Source: Ascoidea rubescens DSM 1968 | Taxonomy: Eukaryota; Ascomycota; Saccharomycetes; Ascoideales; Ascoideaceae | Length of the DNA stretch: 64,000 bases | Assembly: GCF_001661345.1 (NCBI RefSeq) | Contig: NW_017962917.1 | Location: 124,001-188,000, forward strand | Direction: 5' to 3' | Shown: piece by piece, positions 19,283-30,102 of the stretch | Layout: every line of letters begins with the position of its first letter | Position numbering within the stretch: position 1 is the first letter of the stretch | The notes under the pieces: generated by a model | Database searches by the model: none | Told to the model about the DNA's origin: nothing | What the model saw: the letters and a program-made list of their open reading frames with translations, nothing else | Translations under genes and position numbers: made by a program

Positions 19283-19792
19283 AACAGGTTGTTGAGAATT
19301 AGAGGAAGAAGGTGTAGAGCAAAAAGATCCCACTGCAATAATTCATGTTAAGCATCAAAAAGAATCATCAAAATAAAAATGGCTGACGTAAGCTGTGACT
19401 AATGGATCCCTACTGGTGGAAAAACCAGTTTTGCGGTAGCCATGTAGTATACGCATTGTCACGCATGGAGCCAGCCCTGCGGCGCACATAGTTAAGACCG
19501 GCGCACCCAGAACGCAGCAGCCCGTGCGCCGGCGAGTGAGCAGCCAATGCGAGGAGCACGGGTGGGAGCGTCTAGGCATTTGATTGGCAACAACGGTCTG
19601 TGATTGGCCAGAGAGTGCAGCACACTGCAGACGTCGGGCGGCCGAAGAGCGCCGGCGAGCCAGAGCAGGTCTGGAGAGAAGAGCGAGATTGCTGCTTTTC
19701 TTCCTTTGCTGTGTGGTATATAAAGAGAGACTCTCTCCAGCTTGCAATGCTGCAGTTTGTTCAGTTTGTTCAATTTGTTCTTCACTCCCACA
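19283..19792. promoter_or_regulatory. Divergent CEF1 / PNGase A promoter with GC-rich core and CCAAT boxes
   Basis: 510 bp. The part from about 19430 to 19680 is markedly GC-rich for this genome. TGATTGGC (reverse CCAAT) occurs at 19581-19588 and 19601-19608, exactly 20 bp apart, with a forward CCAAT at 19544-19548. A TATATAAA at 19717-19724 lies about 70 bp before the plus-strand ATG at 19793. Confidence 0.55.
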
Positions 19793-21919
19793 ATGCCTTC
19801 TCAATACTCTGATATGCCTCGCTACTACGACGAGCCCAAGGGTGATTGCAAAGATTCTGCTCTAGACTTGGAGAGCTCTGCTTTCAAGCATCCTTCCAAA
19901 CCGGGTTCCAGATCCTTCAAGCTCTTGTTCTCCTTCTCGTTGTTTTTGCTCTCGGTGTATTATCTCTCTGAAAAGTTTGTTCAATTCCAATTCTTCAGCT
20001 CAATCGATCCAATTGACTCAATTGTCTGTTTTGACTCCTTGGATTTGCCTGATTACGACTTCTTTTCGTCTTTATCTTCCACCTTTAAAAAGAAGAAACC
20101 TCTCCCTCCCGTTTCTCTCCCTTCTTTGGTCTACGAAATCGATTTCCCTATAACCTACCCATCAACTGCAAACATCACCACTGATCTCTTGCTAAACGAT
20201 TCTTTAACTTCTGATGTACTCTCAATTGACTCAATTTATGAACCCCCAAATGATTTTTCAAGTTTAAATATTACAAACGCCTTTTTAACTCTTAACGTTT
20301 CCACCAATATCACCAATGTCGACTCTCCCATTCAACCCCCAATCATTTTTGATATCTATTTCGATGACTACATTATTTGGAGATCTTCATCACCAACTTC
20401 AAACTCAAACCAAACTTTTACCAATTCTACATCCTCCAAGAATATCACAGACTACTTATCCCTTCTCTCTGATTCTCATAAGGTATCACTCAAGTTGATC
20501 AATGGTGTCATTTTAAATGATATTAACATTACTCTATCCTACACTCTAATCTCAAACCCTCTTTTTTTCAACTCAAACCCAAATATTAATACCAAAAAGA
20601 ATTCCCCTGAAAGTATCAACAACTATTCCTTCTTTTCAAATGTATCTACTGTTAATATCTCAGATATTTTCAATTACAATTATCCACCAAATAAAGTCAT
20701 CCCATTATCAAACTCTGGTGACTCTTTCCAATTGCCAAATGATAACTACTTGATTAGTATCCCCCAATTGCCAACAAACACAACCAAAATCTCAATTGAC
20801 CTATTTGCAACTGCTTTAGATGAAGAAATCAATTATTTCAAAAACTTATTGCAATCCCCTCCCTCTTCTTCCGATTCTCCTCCCGATGAATGTGATCCTC
20901 CCTATAACGAAAACGGGCCTTTAAGAGTCATCAACATTTACGCTGACAACATCTTTATCCAATCTGTTGCTCCTTATCCTACTCTACTAACCCAAAACCA
21001 AATCTCAAAATATATCAACAACTCGGTAGCTTTCCAACCTTTAGCTTCCACCTATGCCTTCAACTCATTGTCCTACAACGTCGACCTCTCAGTCATCTTG
21101 CCTTTGCTATGGAATGCCCCTGTCTCTTTGACCATTGAAATCATCTCCCCCATAAAAGTCTCATCTCCTATTAGCAAACCTCCTTTACCTACTCCCTTAC
21201 CTCCTCCTTCCAATTCTGCAGATTTTTTCCCTTCTTCAGATTGGTTGCTCTCAGCAAACTTATTATCCTGGGAATCTTCTAAAATTAAATCATCCACTGG
21301 TTTATTAATCTTCACAAATTCTTCAATCTCTTCAAGAGGTATAATCATCCCCGCCAATGGTCTCACTCAAATTACTAAATCAAAAATCACCTCAGACTTG
21401 TTCTCATTATTCAACATCACTCTTATAGATGGTCTAACCCATTCCATATCCTACAACCTAAACACCTCAACCGCCGCTGTTAACGTTCAAAATTCAAGAT
21501 TCTTGAATCAAATTAAAATATATAAAAGCGATAATGATAACTTGGTCAACATCACCATTCAAGAGTTGCTCCCTTCTTCAATTTCACCCTCACCTATTTA
21601 CTCAATCCTTAAAGAATCTCAATATTCCGTCAAATTGGATGAAATCAAAAGCATTCCTTTCAACCCCTTCTCAAAACCCTCAGTTAAATACGAATCAAAG
21701 GCCTTAACAACTGTAAAAGTAAATAAATCAAAACCAATGAAATTCTCAAGGAAAAATGAAGTCTCCTTAAAGTCTTCAATCCTAACCACTGACGTTAAAA
21801 TTAAAGCTAAACTCCCTTCAAATAAAAAACTTTCATTCTCAAGAAGTGCTGAAGCTGTTGATGGTATTTTAGTTAAAGATACAGGCCTTGTCTTAGGCTC
21901 TCCTACCCTCGATATCTAA
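19793..21919 (+). CDS. PNGase A-like glycoamidase, membrane-anchored
   Basis: 708 aa from the ATG at 19793; upstream the frame opens with a TTG and is ignored. A short cytosolic N-terminus is followed by one membrane segment at about 41-61 (FKLLFSFSLFLLSVYYL), giving a type II topology. The lumenal part has many N-x-S/T sequons and two stretches of the peptide-N-glycosidase A family: FDIYFDDYIIWRSSSPT (about 185-201) and GPLRVINIYADNIFIQSVAPYP (about 375-396), followed by FNSLSYNVDLSVILPLLW. Family enzymes cleave N-glycans from glycopeptides in an acidic or secretory compartment. S. cerevisiae has, to my knowledge, only the unrelated cytosolic Png1. The C-terminal 60 residues are basic and of low complexity. 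Catalytic activity is not shown by the sequence. Confidence 0.72.
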   Translation: MPSQYSDMPRYYDEPKGDCKDSALDLESSAFKHPSKPGSRSFKLLFSFSLFLLSVYYLSEKFVQFQFFSSIDPIDSIVCFDSLDLPDYDFFSSLSSTFKKKKPLPPVSLPSLVYEIDFPITYPSTANITTDLLLNDSLTSDVLSIDSIYEPPNDFSSLNITNAFLTLNVSTNITNVDSPIQPPIIFDIYFDDYIIWRSSSPTSNSNQTFTNSTSSKNITDYLSLLSDSHKVSLKLINGVILNDINITLSYTLISNPLFFNSNPNINTKKNSPESINNYSFFSNVSTVNISDIFNYNYPPNKVIPLSNSGDSFQLPNDNYLISIPQLPTNTTKISIDLFATALDEEINYFKNLLQSPPSSSDSPPDECDPPYNENGPLRVINIYADNIFIQSVAPYPTLLTQNQISKYINNSVAFQPLASTYAFNSLSYNVDLSVILPLLWNAPVSLTIEIISPIKVSSPISKPPLPTPLPPPSNSADFFPSSDWLLSANLLSWESSKIKSSTGLLIFTNSSISSRGIIIPANGLTQITKSKITSDLFSLFNITLIDGLTHSISYNLNTSTAAVNVQNSRFLNQIKIYKSDNDNLVNITIQELLPSSISPSPIYSILKESQYSVKLDEIKSIPFNPFSKPSVKYESKALTTVKVNKSKPMKFSRKNEVSLKSSILTTDVKIKAKLPSNKKLSFSRSAEAVDGILVKDTGLVLGSPTLDI

Positions 21920-21930
21920 TTTCATCAAAA

Positions 21931-21990
21931 TGTATCAATTTTTATTAATTTGTATCAATTTTTATTAATTTTTATCAATTTGTATCAATT
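21931..21990. repeat. 20-bp tandem repeat after the PNGase A-like gene
   Basis: Two exact copies of TGTATCAATTTTTATTAATT (21931-21950, 21951-21970) and a diverged third (to 21990), just after the stop codon at 21919. The surrounding 372-bp spacer (21920-22291) is otherwise AT-rich and shows no gene. Confidence 0.85.
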
Positions 21991-22291
21991 TAGGTTATCG
22001 TTTTTTATAATATCGTTTTTGTATCTATCACTAATTTTTCTCTCTCTCTATTTTTTATTTTTCTTTTCACTCTTGGTTACGTCTCTTATTTGTTTATATT
22101 TATTATTCTTTATCAATTGAAACTCATAAGCATATCTGACATATGTCTATATCTCTAATATAACATCTATTGAATATAATATCTATTAATTAGAAGATCT
22201 GCTAGTCCAAACCTTAAACCTTATCCTTTCTACCTCATATAAACGCCCATTTTCCTTTGTTTCTCACTAAACACCATCAAAGTGAATTCAA

Positions 22292-25108
22292 ATGAAACCT
22301 CTTTCAATTGATCAGTTGCTTAATGTAAAATATACAAACATCGACGACAAAACTATTCCCACTACTCCTCTTAATAATAAAAATAATAATCTCGACGAAC
22401 AAATTGATTGGCTTCTAACTACAAGCAATAAAAAAACATCTGAAAAGTTACAGATAAGTAAACAAACTGCTGCGTTTTTAAGAAGGTCTGTTCAATCATC
22501 AATTAATATTGATTTCAATTCTATTCAAAACTCGTCCAACAACCTTCTTAATAATCCCTTCAACAACTGTTTTATAAACAATCACAATGATTTTTTCATT
22601 AACACCACATTCAACAACCGCTACAACAATTTTAAAATTATTAACATAAACTTACCGCCAATAAAAAACTTGATGAAAATTTATGAAAATCTCGTTTCTA
22701 AAGAATTAACTATTAATAATAAAACTATAAATAATGATTTTTCAAAATTCGATAATATCCAAAAAAAATTGTTAAAAGAACCAATTAAAATTACAAAAGT
22801 AACAACTGATTTTTTAAAATTGTGTTTGAAAAGAAATACAAGCTTATCTATCCACGACAAATTGGCTTTCAATAAATCCGATGGTCAGAATAATATTAAC
22901 AAATATAAAATTCATAACGAATTTTCCTTGAAAATATCTGAAAAACCCACAAATATCGCTAATAGAGATGACTCAAAACTACTAGTTAATCTACCAATGA
23001 TCACAAATATTGATAAATTACTATCCACAAACGATGAATATTTGCAATCTCTTTTCAATGATTCTGTTTTGAAAAACTCAAAATCAATCAAAAATCAAAT
23101 GCTTTCAATGTCGCAAAATCAAATAACCACAAAAGTACTCAATAAATGTTCTTTGGAATCCAAATTCAAATTAAAAGAGTTTTATATTAAACCCTCAGAG
23201 TCTCACTATCAAGATTCTGATTTGAATTATGAAAATTCCTTATCTTTTTACAAGTCGGTTTTTCCATCTTATCCATACAATACTCAAACCGATTTTCCTA
23301 ATATTAAAAAAATCCAAAATGATCGTTACATTGAAAGTTTATTTCAAAATCTTAACCAATTCTCAAATATTTTTGATGAATCTTTAAACCATGAATTTTC
23401 ACTTTTTAAATTAAAACTACCATTTATTAATGACTCAGATATAAATCCATCTTTAGATTCCTTTTTCATTTCATCTTTAATTTCAAATTATAATCTTTTA
23501 CCAAATCATTGTCATGTCAATAAAAAATTATTAAAAAATATTTCTTGGGTTCCATTTAAAATATCTTCAAAAATAACTCGTTTTCCCGATAATTTTTTAT
23601 ATCAACCATTAAATTGCTCAATCAATTTAAATCTTAATGAATATATATCATTAAAAAAATTCAATTTACTTTTGAATAATCTCAAAACTCTTCGTCATTT
23701 TCATATACATAATTGGGTAAATATAGAAAAATTACAAAAGAAATCTCAAGTTGATAACAAAAAAATCAAACAAAATCCTAATTTTCCTTATGAAAAAATT
23801 GATTTAATTAATACAATATGCAACGACATTGATAGGACAACAAAAAGCTTAATTCAGAATCAAAATGATCAAACTATTTCATCTAATGAAAATATTTCCG
23901 TCGATTCTTCAATTTTATCTTCTAATCTAAACAATCTGCAAGAGCAAGAAGAATCTTTTAAAACTTCCGATATTAATTTATTCACAAAAAATAATTCATT
24001 GCAAAATTTAAAACCAGAAATTAATTATGATAGTTTAAGAAATTCACAATTTTTGACAAATTCAACTGAAAAACTGAATTTGGAATCTGTTCAATCATTC
24101 CAAAATATAGATATAGGCAATTCTATCGAATTTAATAATAATGAAATTATACTAAACTCAACTTTTATAAACTCTTTAAATAAATCAAAAAGGCACATCA
24201 ATGATATGCTAGAAAGTTCTAAAATTAAAGATAATTCACTTCTTTCAAATAATATATCTCAATATGATGAGGAATATGATGAAGAGTTGGAATCTTTGAT
24301 TATTGCAAAAAAAAGAAAAATCAGTTCATCTAATGATTTTGATAAGAAAATTCAAAATAATATTAATAATTTCCCGTTGTTGGATCTATTGAATTTTTCC
24401 ACTAATACCCTAAATAGAAAACCATCAAATAATGATAATAGTCTTTCTTTAAACAAGTCTTCCGGTTCAAATATCTTTGAAACTAAAGAAAATAATCTAA
24501 ATAATATCGCAAATATAAAAGATATGCTAAATGATAATTGTGTACATACCATTCAAAAGAGAACAATAATTTTCAATATATCTAGTATCGATAAAAACTA
24601 TAACCTCTTTAAAAATCTAGAAATGGCAGATATAGTTCATATACATGAATTTGAATTTGAATTAACATGCCCTCAAATAAATGATGTTGATTTTATTATT
24701 TCATCAATTTCCTGTGCACTAATTATCTCCGATGTTTTGTTGAACCAAATTGATATTTCAACAAATAGTTTAATTATAAATCAAAAAATATTAAATCTTA
24801 AAAAATATTTTAAAAAGATATATGTGATTATTGAAATGAGTGATTATTTTTTAAATAATTCAAAAATATCAGGAAGCTATCACAAAAATATACAAGATCT
24901 AACAGAGTTTCAAATTTTTCTTCTGGCTGCTAACAACATTGAATGCTTTTGTATTAAAAAGACAACCCACGATTATCCATTAAGCTTTTTGTTGTTAAAT
25001 CTAGCACAGTCACAAGGAGAAGTTTATTCTGATGTCAATGAACCAGAACCAATAAATGTACGCATGCTTTTTTTTTTTTTGTTAAAAAATGAAAAATGGT
25101 TTAAATGA
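22292..25108 (+). CDS. Possible Zip2/SHOC1-like meiotic XPF-type protein
   Basis: 938 aa. Most of the protein is N/S-rich and divergent. The C-terminal third (about 745-930) looks like a degenerate XPF/ERCC4 nuclease fold: MADIVHIHEFEFEL, DVDFIISSISCALIISDVLLNQI (the place of the family's aDFIISpxtGxiitt stretch), then LKKYFKKIYVIIEMSDYF, and finally NVRML before the end. The absence of an obvious ERKxxxD catalytic motif fits Zip2/SHOC1, the inactive XPF-like ZMM proteins that with Spo16 bind crossover intermediates in meiosis. This call rests on fold-like pattern only and needs a profile search. A run of 13 T (25068-25080) codes FFF close to the stop, so the exact C-terminus is sensitive to length error. 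Confidence 0.4.
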   Translation: MKPLSIDQLLNVKYTNIDDKTIPTTPLNNKNNNLDEQIDWLLTTSNKKTSEKLQISKQTAAFLRRSVQSSINIDFNSIQNSSNNLLNNPFNNCFINNHNDFFINTTFNNRYNNFKIININLPPIKNLMKIYENLVSKELTINNKTINNDFSKFDNIQKKLLKEPIKITKVTTDFLKLCLKRNTSLSIHDKLAFNKSDGQNNINKYKIHNEFSLKISEKPTNIANRDDSKLLVNLPMITNIDKLLSTNDEYLQSLFNDSVLKNSKSIKNQMLSMSQNQITTKVLNKCSLESKFKLKEFYIKPSESHYQDSDLNYENSLSFYKSVFPSYPYNTQTDFPNIKKIQNDRYIESLFQNLNQFSNIFDESLNHEFSLFKLKLPFINDSDINPSLDSFFISSLISNYNLLPNHCHVNKKLLKNISWVPFKISSKITRFPDNFLYQPLNCSINLNLNEYISLKKFNLLLNNLKTLRHFHIHNWVNIEKLQKKSQVDNKKIKQNPNFPYEKIDLINTICNDIDRTTKSLIQNQNDQTISSNENISVDSSILSSNLNNLQEQEESFKTSDINLFTKNNSLQNLKPEINYDSLRNSQFLTNSTEKLNLESVQSFQNIDIGNSIEFNNNEIILNSTFINSLNKSKRHINDMLESSKIKDNSLLSNNISQYDEEYDEELESLIIAKKRKISSSNDFDKKIQNNINNFPLLDLLNFSTNTLNRKPSNNDNSLSLNKSSGSNIFETKENNLNNIANIKDMLNDNCVHTIQKRTIIFNISSIDKNYNLFKNLEMADIVHIHEFEFELTCPQINDVDFIISSISCALIISDVLLNQIDISTNSLIINQKILNLKKYFKKIYVIIEMSDYFLNNSKISGSYHKNIQDLTEFQIFLLAANNIECFCIKKTTHDYPLSFLLLNLAQSQGEVYSDVNEPEPINVRMLFFFLLKNEKWFK

Positions 25109-25765
25109 AACTAAATATTCCAAATACTAATAAATACTAATATAATATCTATAATAAAATTTAGCAAAACATGAAATTTTTATTTGAATGTGGAATAAAT
25201 CCCTTTTTGGCAAAAAAAATTCTATTGAAAACCACTTTGTATGATTTTATTTTGCTAAAACGAAAAGACAGAGAAAAATTGTTTGGAGAATTTTTGACAT
25301 TATATTTTTTGGTTTGTTTATCTTTAGAGTTTTTTTGAACTATATTTATTTACTGAAGAACTTACTAACAACAAAATGAAAACAAAACAAAATAAAATAG
25401 GATACATTAGATAAATTATTCTCAACACCATGGATATTAGAATGTTGAGTTTAGCTTGCAAGAATAACAAAAATAGACCAATTTGCATATATTAAATTTA
25501 AAACAGTGATTATGATATAAAAAAAAGAAATAAATCAAGAAAAAAAAAGTATTAAGAATGAAAGATTTATATAAACAAGAAAAAAAAACAAAAAAACTGG
25601 CAATAAAAATGAAGTGAAAAAATATTTCAAGTTGTGGTTTGAACTCAAATAATTGCAATAAAAGAATGCGGATTTTTGAATCATTTGTAAATTATATACA
25701 CTAACCAATTCATTTAAAACATTTCTCAGAATGACTTTTATTTTATGGAGTGAAAAATAATAATT
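25109..25765. other. Intergenic between convergent 3' ends
   Basis: 657 bp, strongly A/T, with several A8-A9 runs (25500-25600). No supported gene, RNA or repeat; probably 3' UTRs of the flanking genes. Confidence 0.6.
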
Positions 25766-27813
25766 CTAATAAGCTCTGACTGTTGGTGGAACTGGTTTAC
25801 ATTCATTTTCATCCAAAGTTGTAGCTATGACATTTCTATATTTAATCACAACATCATCACCAGATTTCTTTTGCCATGATAAGGTATGTTTCATCCAGTT
25901 TACATCATCTCTATCAGGATAATCTTCTCTAGCATGGGCACCTCTCGATTCTTTTCTAGTGGCAGCAGAAATAGCGGTTTGTTTGGCACAAGTCAACAAG
26001 TTTTGCAATTCTAGGGTTTCAACTAAATCTGAGTTCCAGATCATTGATCTGTCAGTGGTACCAATGTCAACAAAAGAGTTGTCAACATTAGTAACATTTA
26101 TGACACCTTCATCTAAGGATTCTTGAGTTCTGAAGACAGAAACATCATTTTGCATAGCTTTTTGCATAGCTAATCTGATTTCGGCAGTAGATTTTGGACC
26201 AGAACAGTTTCTCAAGTAATCCAAGTTAGCAACAGATTCAGCACCAAGATCAGCTGGTAATGGTTTATGTGGCAAACCTGGTTTCAAACTTTCAGAAATT
26301 GTGTGAGCAACAGCTCTACCGAAAACAACTAAATCTAATAAAGAGTTAGCACCTAATCTATTGGCACCATGAACAGAAACACAGGCAGCTTCACCACAGG
26401 CTAATAAACCTTCAACAATAACATCTTCACCCTTTTCGTTAATGGTCAAACATTCACCATTCCATTTTGTTGGGATACCACCCATATTATAATGCACAGT
26501 TGGTAAAACTGGAATTGGTTCTTTTGTGACATCGACACCGGCGAAAATGGCAGCGGTTTCAGAAATACCAGGCAATCTTTCATGAAGAACAGAAGCAGGT
26601 AAATGAGATAATTGTAAGAACATATGATCTTTATCAGGACCAACACCTCTTCCTGCTCTGATTTCCATGGTGATAGCTCTTGAGACAACATCTCTACAAG
26701 CTAAATCTTTGGCGGTTGGAGCATATCTTTCCATAAATCTTTCACCTTCAGAGTTGACAAGGAAACCACCTTCACCTCTAGCACCTTCTGTGATAAGACA
26801 ACCAGAACCATAGATACCGGAAGGATGAAATTGGATAAATTCTAAATCTTCCAATGGTAGACCAGCTCTTGAAACCATAGCAAAACCGTCACCAGTACAA
26901 GTGTGAGCAGAAGTACAAGAAAAGTAAGCTCTCCCATAACCACCAGTGGCCATGATGGTTTTGTGAGCTCTGAATCTATGTAAGGTACCATCTTCTTGGT
27001 TGTAGGCAATAACACCAACACATTTGCCTTCATCCATTAAAAGATCCAAGGCAAAGAATTCAATAAAGAAATGAGTATCGTGTCTCAAAGCTTGACCATA
27101 TAAGGAATGTAAAAGAGCATGTCCAGTTCTATCAGCGACAGCACAGGTTCTGTAAGCTTGACCACCCTTACCGTATTCCTTTGACTGACCACCAAAGGCT
27201 CTTTGATAGATTCTACCAGTTTCAGTTCTGGAAAAGGGAACACCATAATGTTCGAGTTCATAAATAGAAGCAGGAGCTTCTCTAGTCATATAATGGATAG
27301 CATCTTGGTCACCTAACCAATCAGAACCCTTGACTGTATCATACATGTGCCAGTGCCAATCGTCAGCATGCATATTACCTGTAATAATTTAGACAAAAAA
27401 AAAAGCAAAATAAGAAAAGAAGTAAGTTAGTAATCAAAGTTATAATTGATAGAAATAAAAATAAGAAATATATTGAACATACCTAAAGCAGCATTGATAC
27501 CACCTTGTGCAGCGACAGTATGGGATCTTGTTGGAAACAATTTTGAAAGACAAGCAGTTTTATAACCAGCATTAGCCAAACCGAAGGCTGCTCTTAAACC
27601 GGCACCACCTGCACCAACAACAACACAATCATATTCGTGGTCGATGATGTGGTATTTGTCACCCATTGCCTTAGCAGCATTTTGACTTGTTTTACCATCT
27701 TTTTTGGCAGAATCGTTCTTTATGACTTGCAAAGATCTTGAGGTTGAACTAAAAAATCTTGAGAAACCCTTTATCGAGCTAGAGACTTGTTGAGTACGAC
27801 GCAAAGCAAGCAT
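25766..27813 (-). CDS. SDH1: Succinate dehydrogenase flavoprotein subunit, one intron
   Basis: Exon 1 is 27813-27483, the intron 27482-27379 (104 bp) and exon 2 27378-25766. The spliced product is 647 aa (S. cerevisiae Sdh1: 640). A mitochondrial presequence ([21 protein letters not shown]...) leads into the FAD Rossmann motif [12 protein letters not shown] and [16 protein letters not shown], whose His (about residue 98) carries the covalent FAD in this family. Further on are the substrate-site stretch [52 protein letters not shown] and the C-terminal ARxDYPDRDD...MKHTL. It oxidises succinate in the TCA cycle and passes electrons to complex II's iron-sulfur subunit at the inner membrane. Splicing joins ...ALG to NMHADDW exactly as in homologues. 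Confidence 0.97.
27379..27482 (-). other. SDH1 intron
   Basis: Donor GTATGT at 27482-27477, perfect branch point TACTAAC at 27432-27426, acceptor TTACAG ending at 27379. The intron is phase 1 and falls in a Gly codon of the conserved [10 protein letters not shown] region. Confidence 0.95.
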
Positions 27814-30102
27814 TTTTGATTATTAATGTTATTATTACTATTGTATAAGTGTAGTTTGTATGGAATCAAAAAAGGATAGAAAATAAAATAAAGATGGAAT
27901 GAGCTTGAAAAACAAAAAGGATAGTGGATGATATAGTAAGAATATGAATTATAAAGTTGTTGAGAAAAGCGACCTTGAGTAACCCCAGATTAAAAGATTC
28001 TGTTGAAGTAGAAACTTTTTGGTAACTGATGAAATGAAATCTTACAAAAGATGTAGGCTGTTAAGATATCAGAGGAAGAATATAAGTATTGAAACAATAG
28101 AAAGATATACTTATAAAAACGAAAACCAACCCAGAAATGCTTTGAATATATCCAATTACTAATATTGAAATATGATCTTTAGTTTCCAATGTTTGCAATG
28201 GTGTTTTTCATATTTTTCTTTATTTTATTACTGGTGCGTTTTCTTATCGACTTTAACCGAACAAGATGACCCTGACGAAAATTTTCAGGTGTTCTCTAAA
28301 TTTCCAATGAAAGACGGATGTTCGCTAGACCAAAATCAAGAAGGATTTCGATAATTCAGCGAATGAAAGTGAGTGAACAGCCCCATAAGCATACATTGAG
28401 AAAACTATTTAAGTTAGCTGGGGTCTGCTCAAGTAGTGATGATGAGGAACTTGAAAGCCCAAAGTATTATCTCCATATTACTATAACGCACCTGATAATT
28501 GGCCGGCCGCAGAAACAATATGGACGGCAGCGACAACGGAGATTTTTGGTGCTGGGGATAACAATCCTGAATCTGCCGAGCATGTCAGCAAAGTTAGCCA
28601 ACACGCTATTGGCTGTGAAGCTCATCACCAAGCAACATCCGCTGCCTGATAGAATCCATTTGAAGGAAATTGCTAGAAAGACAGCGGAACTGGTTGAGTA
28701 GTAGAACCCCATAGCAACACCAGAAGGCTGTTCGCTAAGTGAGAAGAGCAGTGGGAGTGAGCAGCTGGCTTTTTTGAGCAGTTTGAGAAGCAGTTTCTAA
28801 AGGTCTCTGGAGCTCTGTTGGCAGCAAATTTGCCAGAACATGTAACACCATCGATCTCCGGTGTCTTCTGAAGAGAGGAAGCTTTTGTGATTTGTTTATT
28901 ATTACTCTCTTAGAGGGCTCGAACTAGGAAACAGCAGTGGGGCAGCGCTAGCAAACTGCTGGCAGCCCAATGCTTACGCTTCCCAAAGAGAGCTCTTCCG
29001 TCGGTCACCAGGAACTTGTTTGGAAAAACAAGCAAGGTAAACATTCACGTGACTGGTAATGTGATTACATTTTTTGCACCATCATTTTAGGAAAGACAAA
29101 ACAAAGGCAGCACCTTGGTTCTGCATTGCCAAAACGGGACTTGTTTTACTGTGGACAAAAAGCGACTCACCAAAGCTGTTTGTGGAGGAGGTTGATTTTG
29201 ACAGCACTTTTGAGGACGTATTTGCAGTGGAATCGAGTTTTGACACAATTGGACACATGACGAGGTTGTTTTATCTATCAAACCGCTGTTAGATTCAGAT
29301 GATACAGAAGAGCTTTATGTCCCAAGAAAGGGATGGCAATTATTTTCCACCACATATCGTCCCCATTTAAACCAATCAAGATATTTTTCTTTATTTGCGC
29401 TTCATTTAAGCTTTTGTTTGTTCTCGGTCAACTGAAAATCATGAATAATAATAAATCTACATTCTTTCTAAAACAGTGATACAGATCTTTTTCACTATAT
29501 TCATCTCGCATTTATTTAACTGTCTTAAAATCTATCAACTTGGTCGATATCCTATACTAGTCTGTTTTTAACAATTATTATTGCAGCTAGACTACCATTT
29601 TGAAAATAAATGTTTTCGCTTTATACAGCACCAACTAAAACTTAATTATAGTTTTTGTTTTTTTATGGCTAACTTTTACGAAAATTACTGCCAACCACTC
29701 AAATATAGCTTAGAAAATGTTATTTATCTATTACTAACTGTCTGTATAAGTCACAACACCAGCTTTGTTCTTATATTGGAGAGTTTTCTTTGGTTTTATT
29801 GATTGAATTTCTATCTTGCTACAGACAGTTGCTCACTGCCCATTAATGTAAAGAACAAACTTTGGTCCAAAAAAAAAAGAAAAAAAAGTTCCAGAACTTG
29901 AGAAAAATTTTCAAGCTACTCTTTTGAGTTAATATTTTGTCTTGCACCATATTTAAGCGAAAAGAAGGGATGACTATAGCAGTAACAAAACTCTTATAAC
30001 TTTTTAGATGTTTAATATACCGAATTCAAAAATCAAGCACATAGACCTCATATACTGATTTTTCAAATTCTCCTATACTATAATCAAACAAATAATATAA
30101 TC
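27814..30102. other. 2.3-kb intergenic region with doubtful ORFs only
   Basis: SDH1 and the YPQ gene are divergent, so this holds both promoters. Open frames such as 28360-28701 (about 113 codons) and 29074-29292 (72 codons) have no recognisable domain. Bases about 28380-29060 are less AT-rich than their surroundings. A CACGTG lies at 29046-29051. From 29300 to 30102 the sequence is AT-rich with no gene seen. A short or fast-evolving gene cannot be excluded. Confidence 0.5.

Noticed and set aside
28318-28701. 127-codon plus-strand ORF
   Set aside because: No domain, no clear promoter, odd composition; not reported as a gene, only mentioned in the intergenic entry.
29046-29051. Single CACGTG boxes (also at 5993, 35730, 44583, 48934)
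   Set aside because: Isolated six-base matches are expected by chance at about this rate; only the SAM2 cluster is treated as meaningful.
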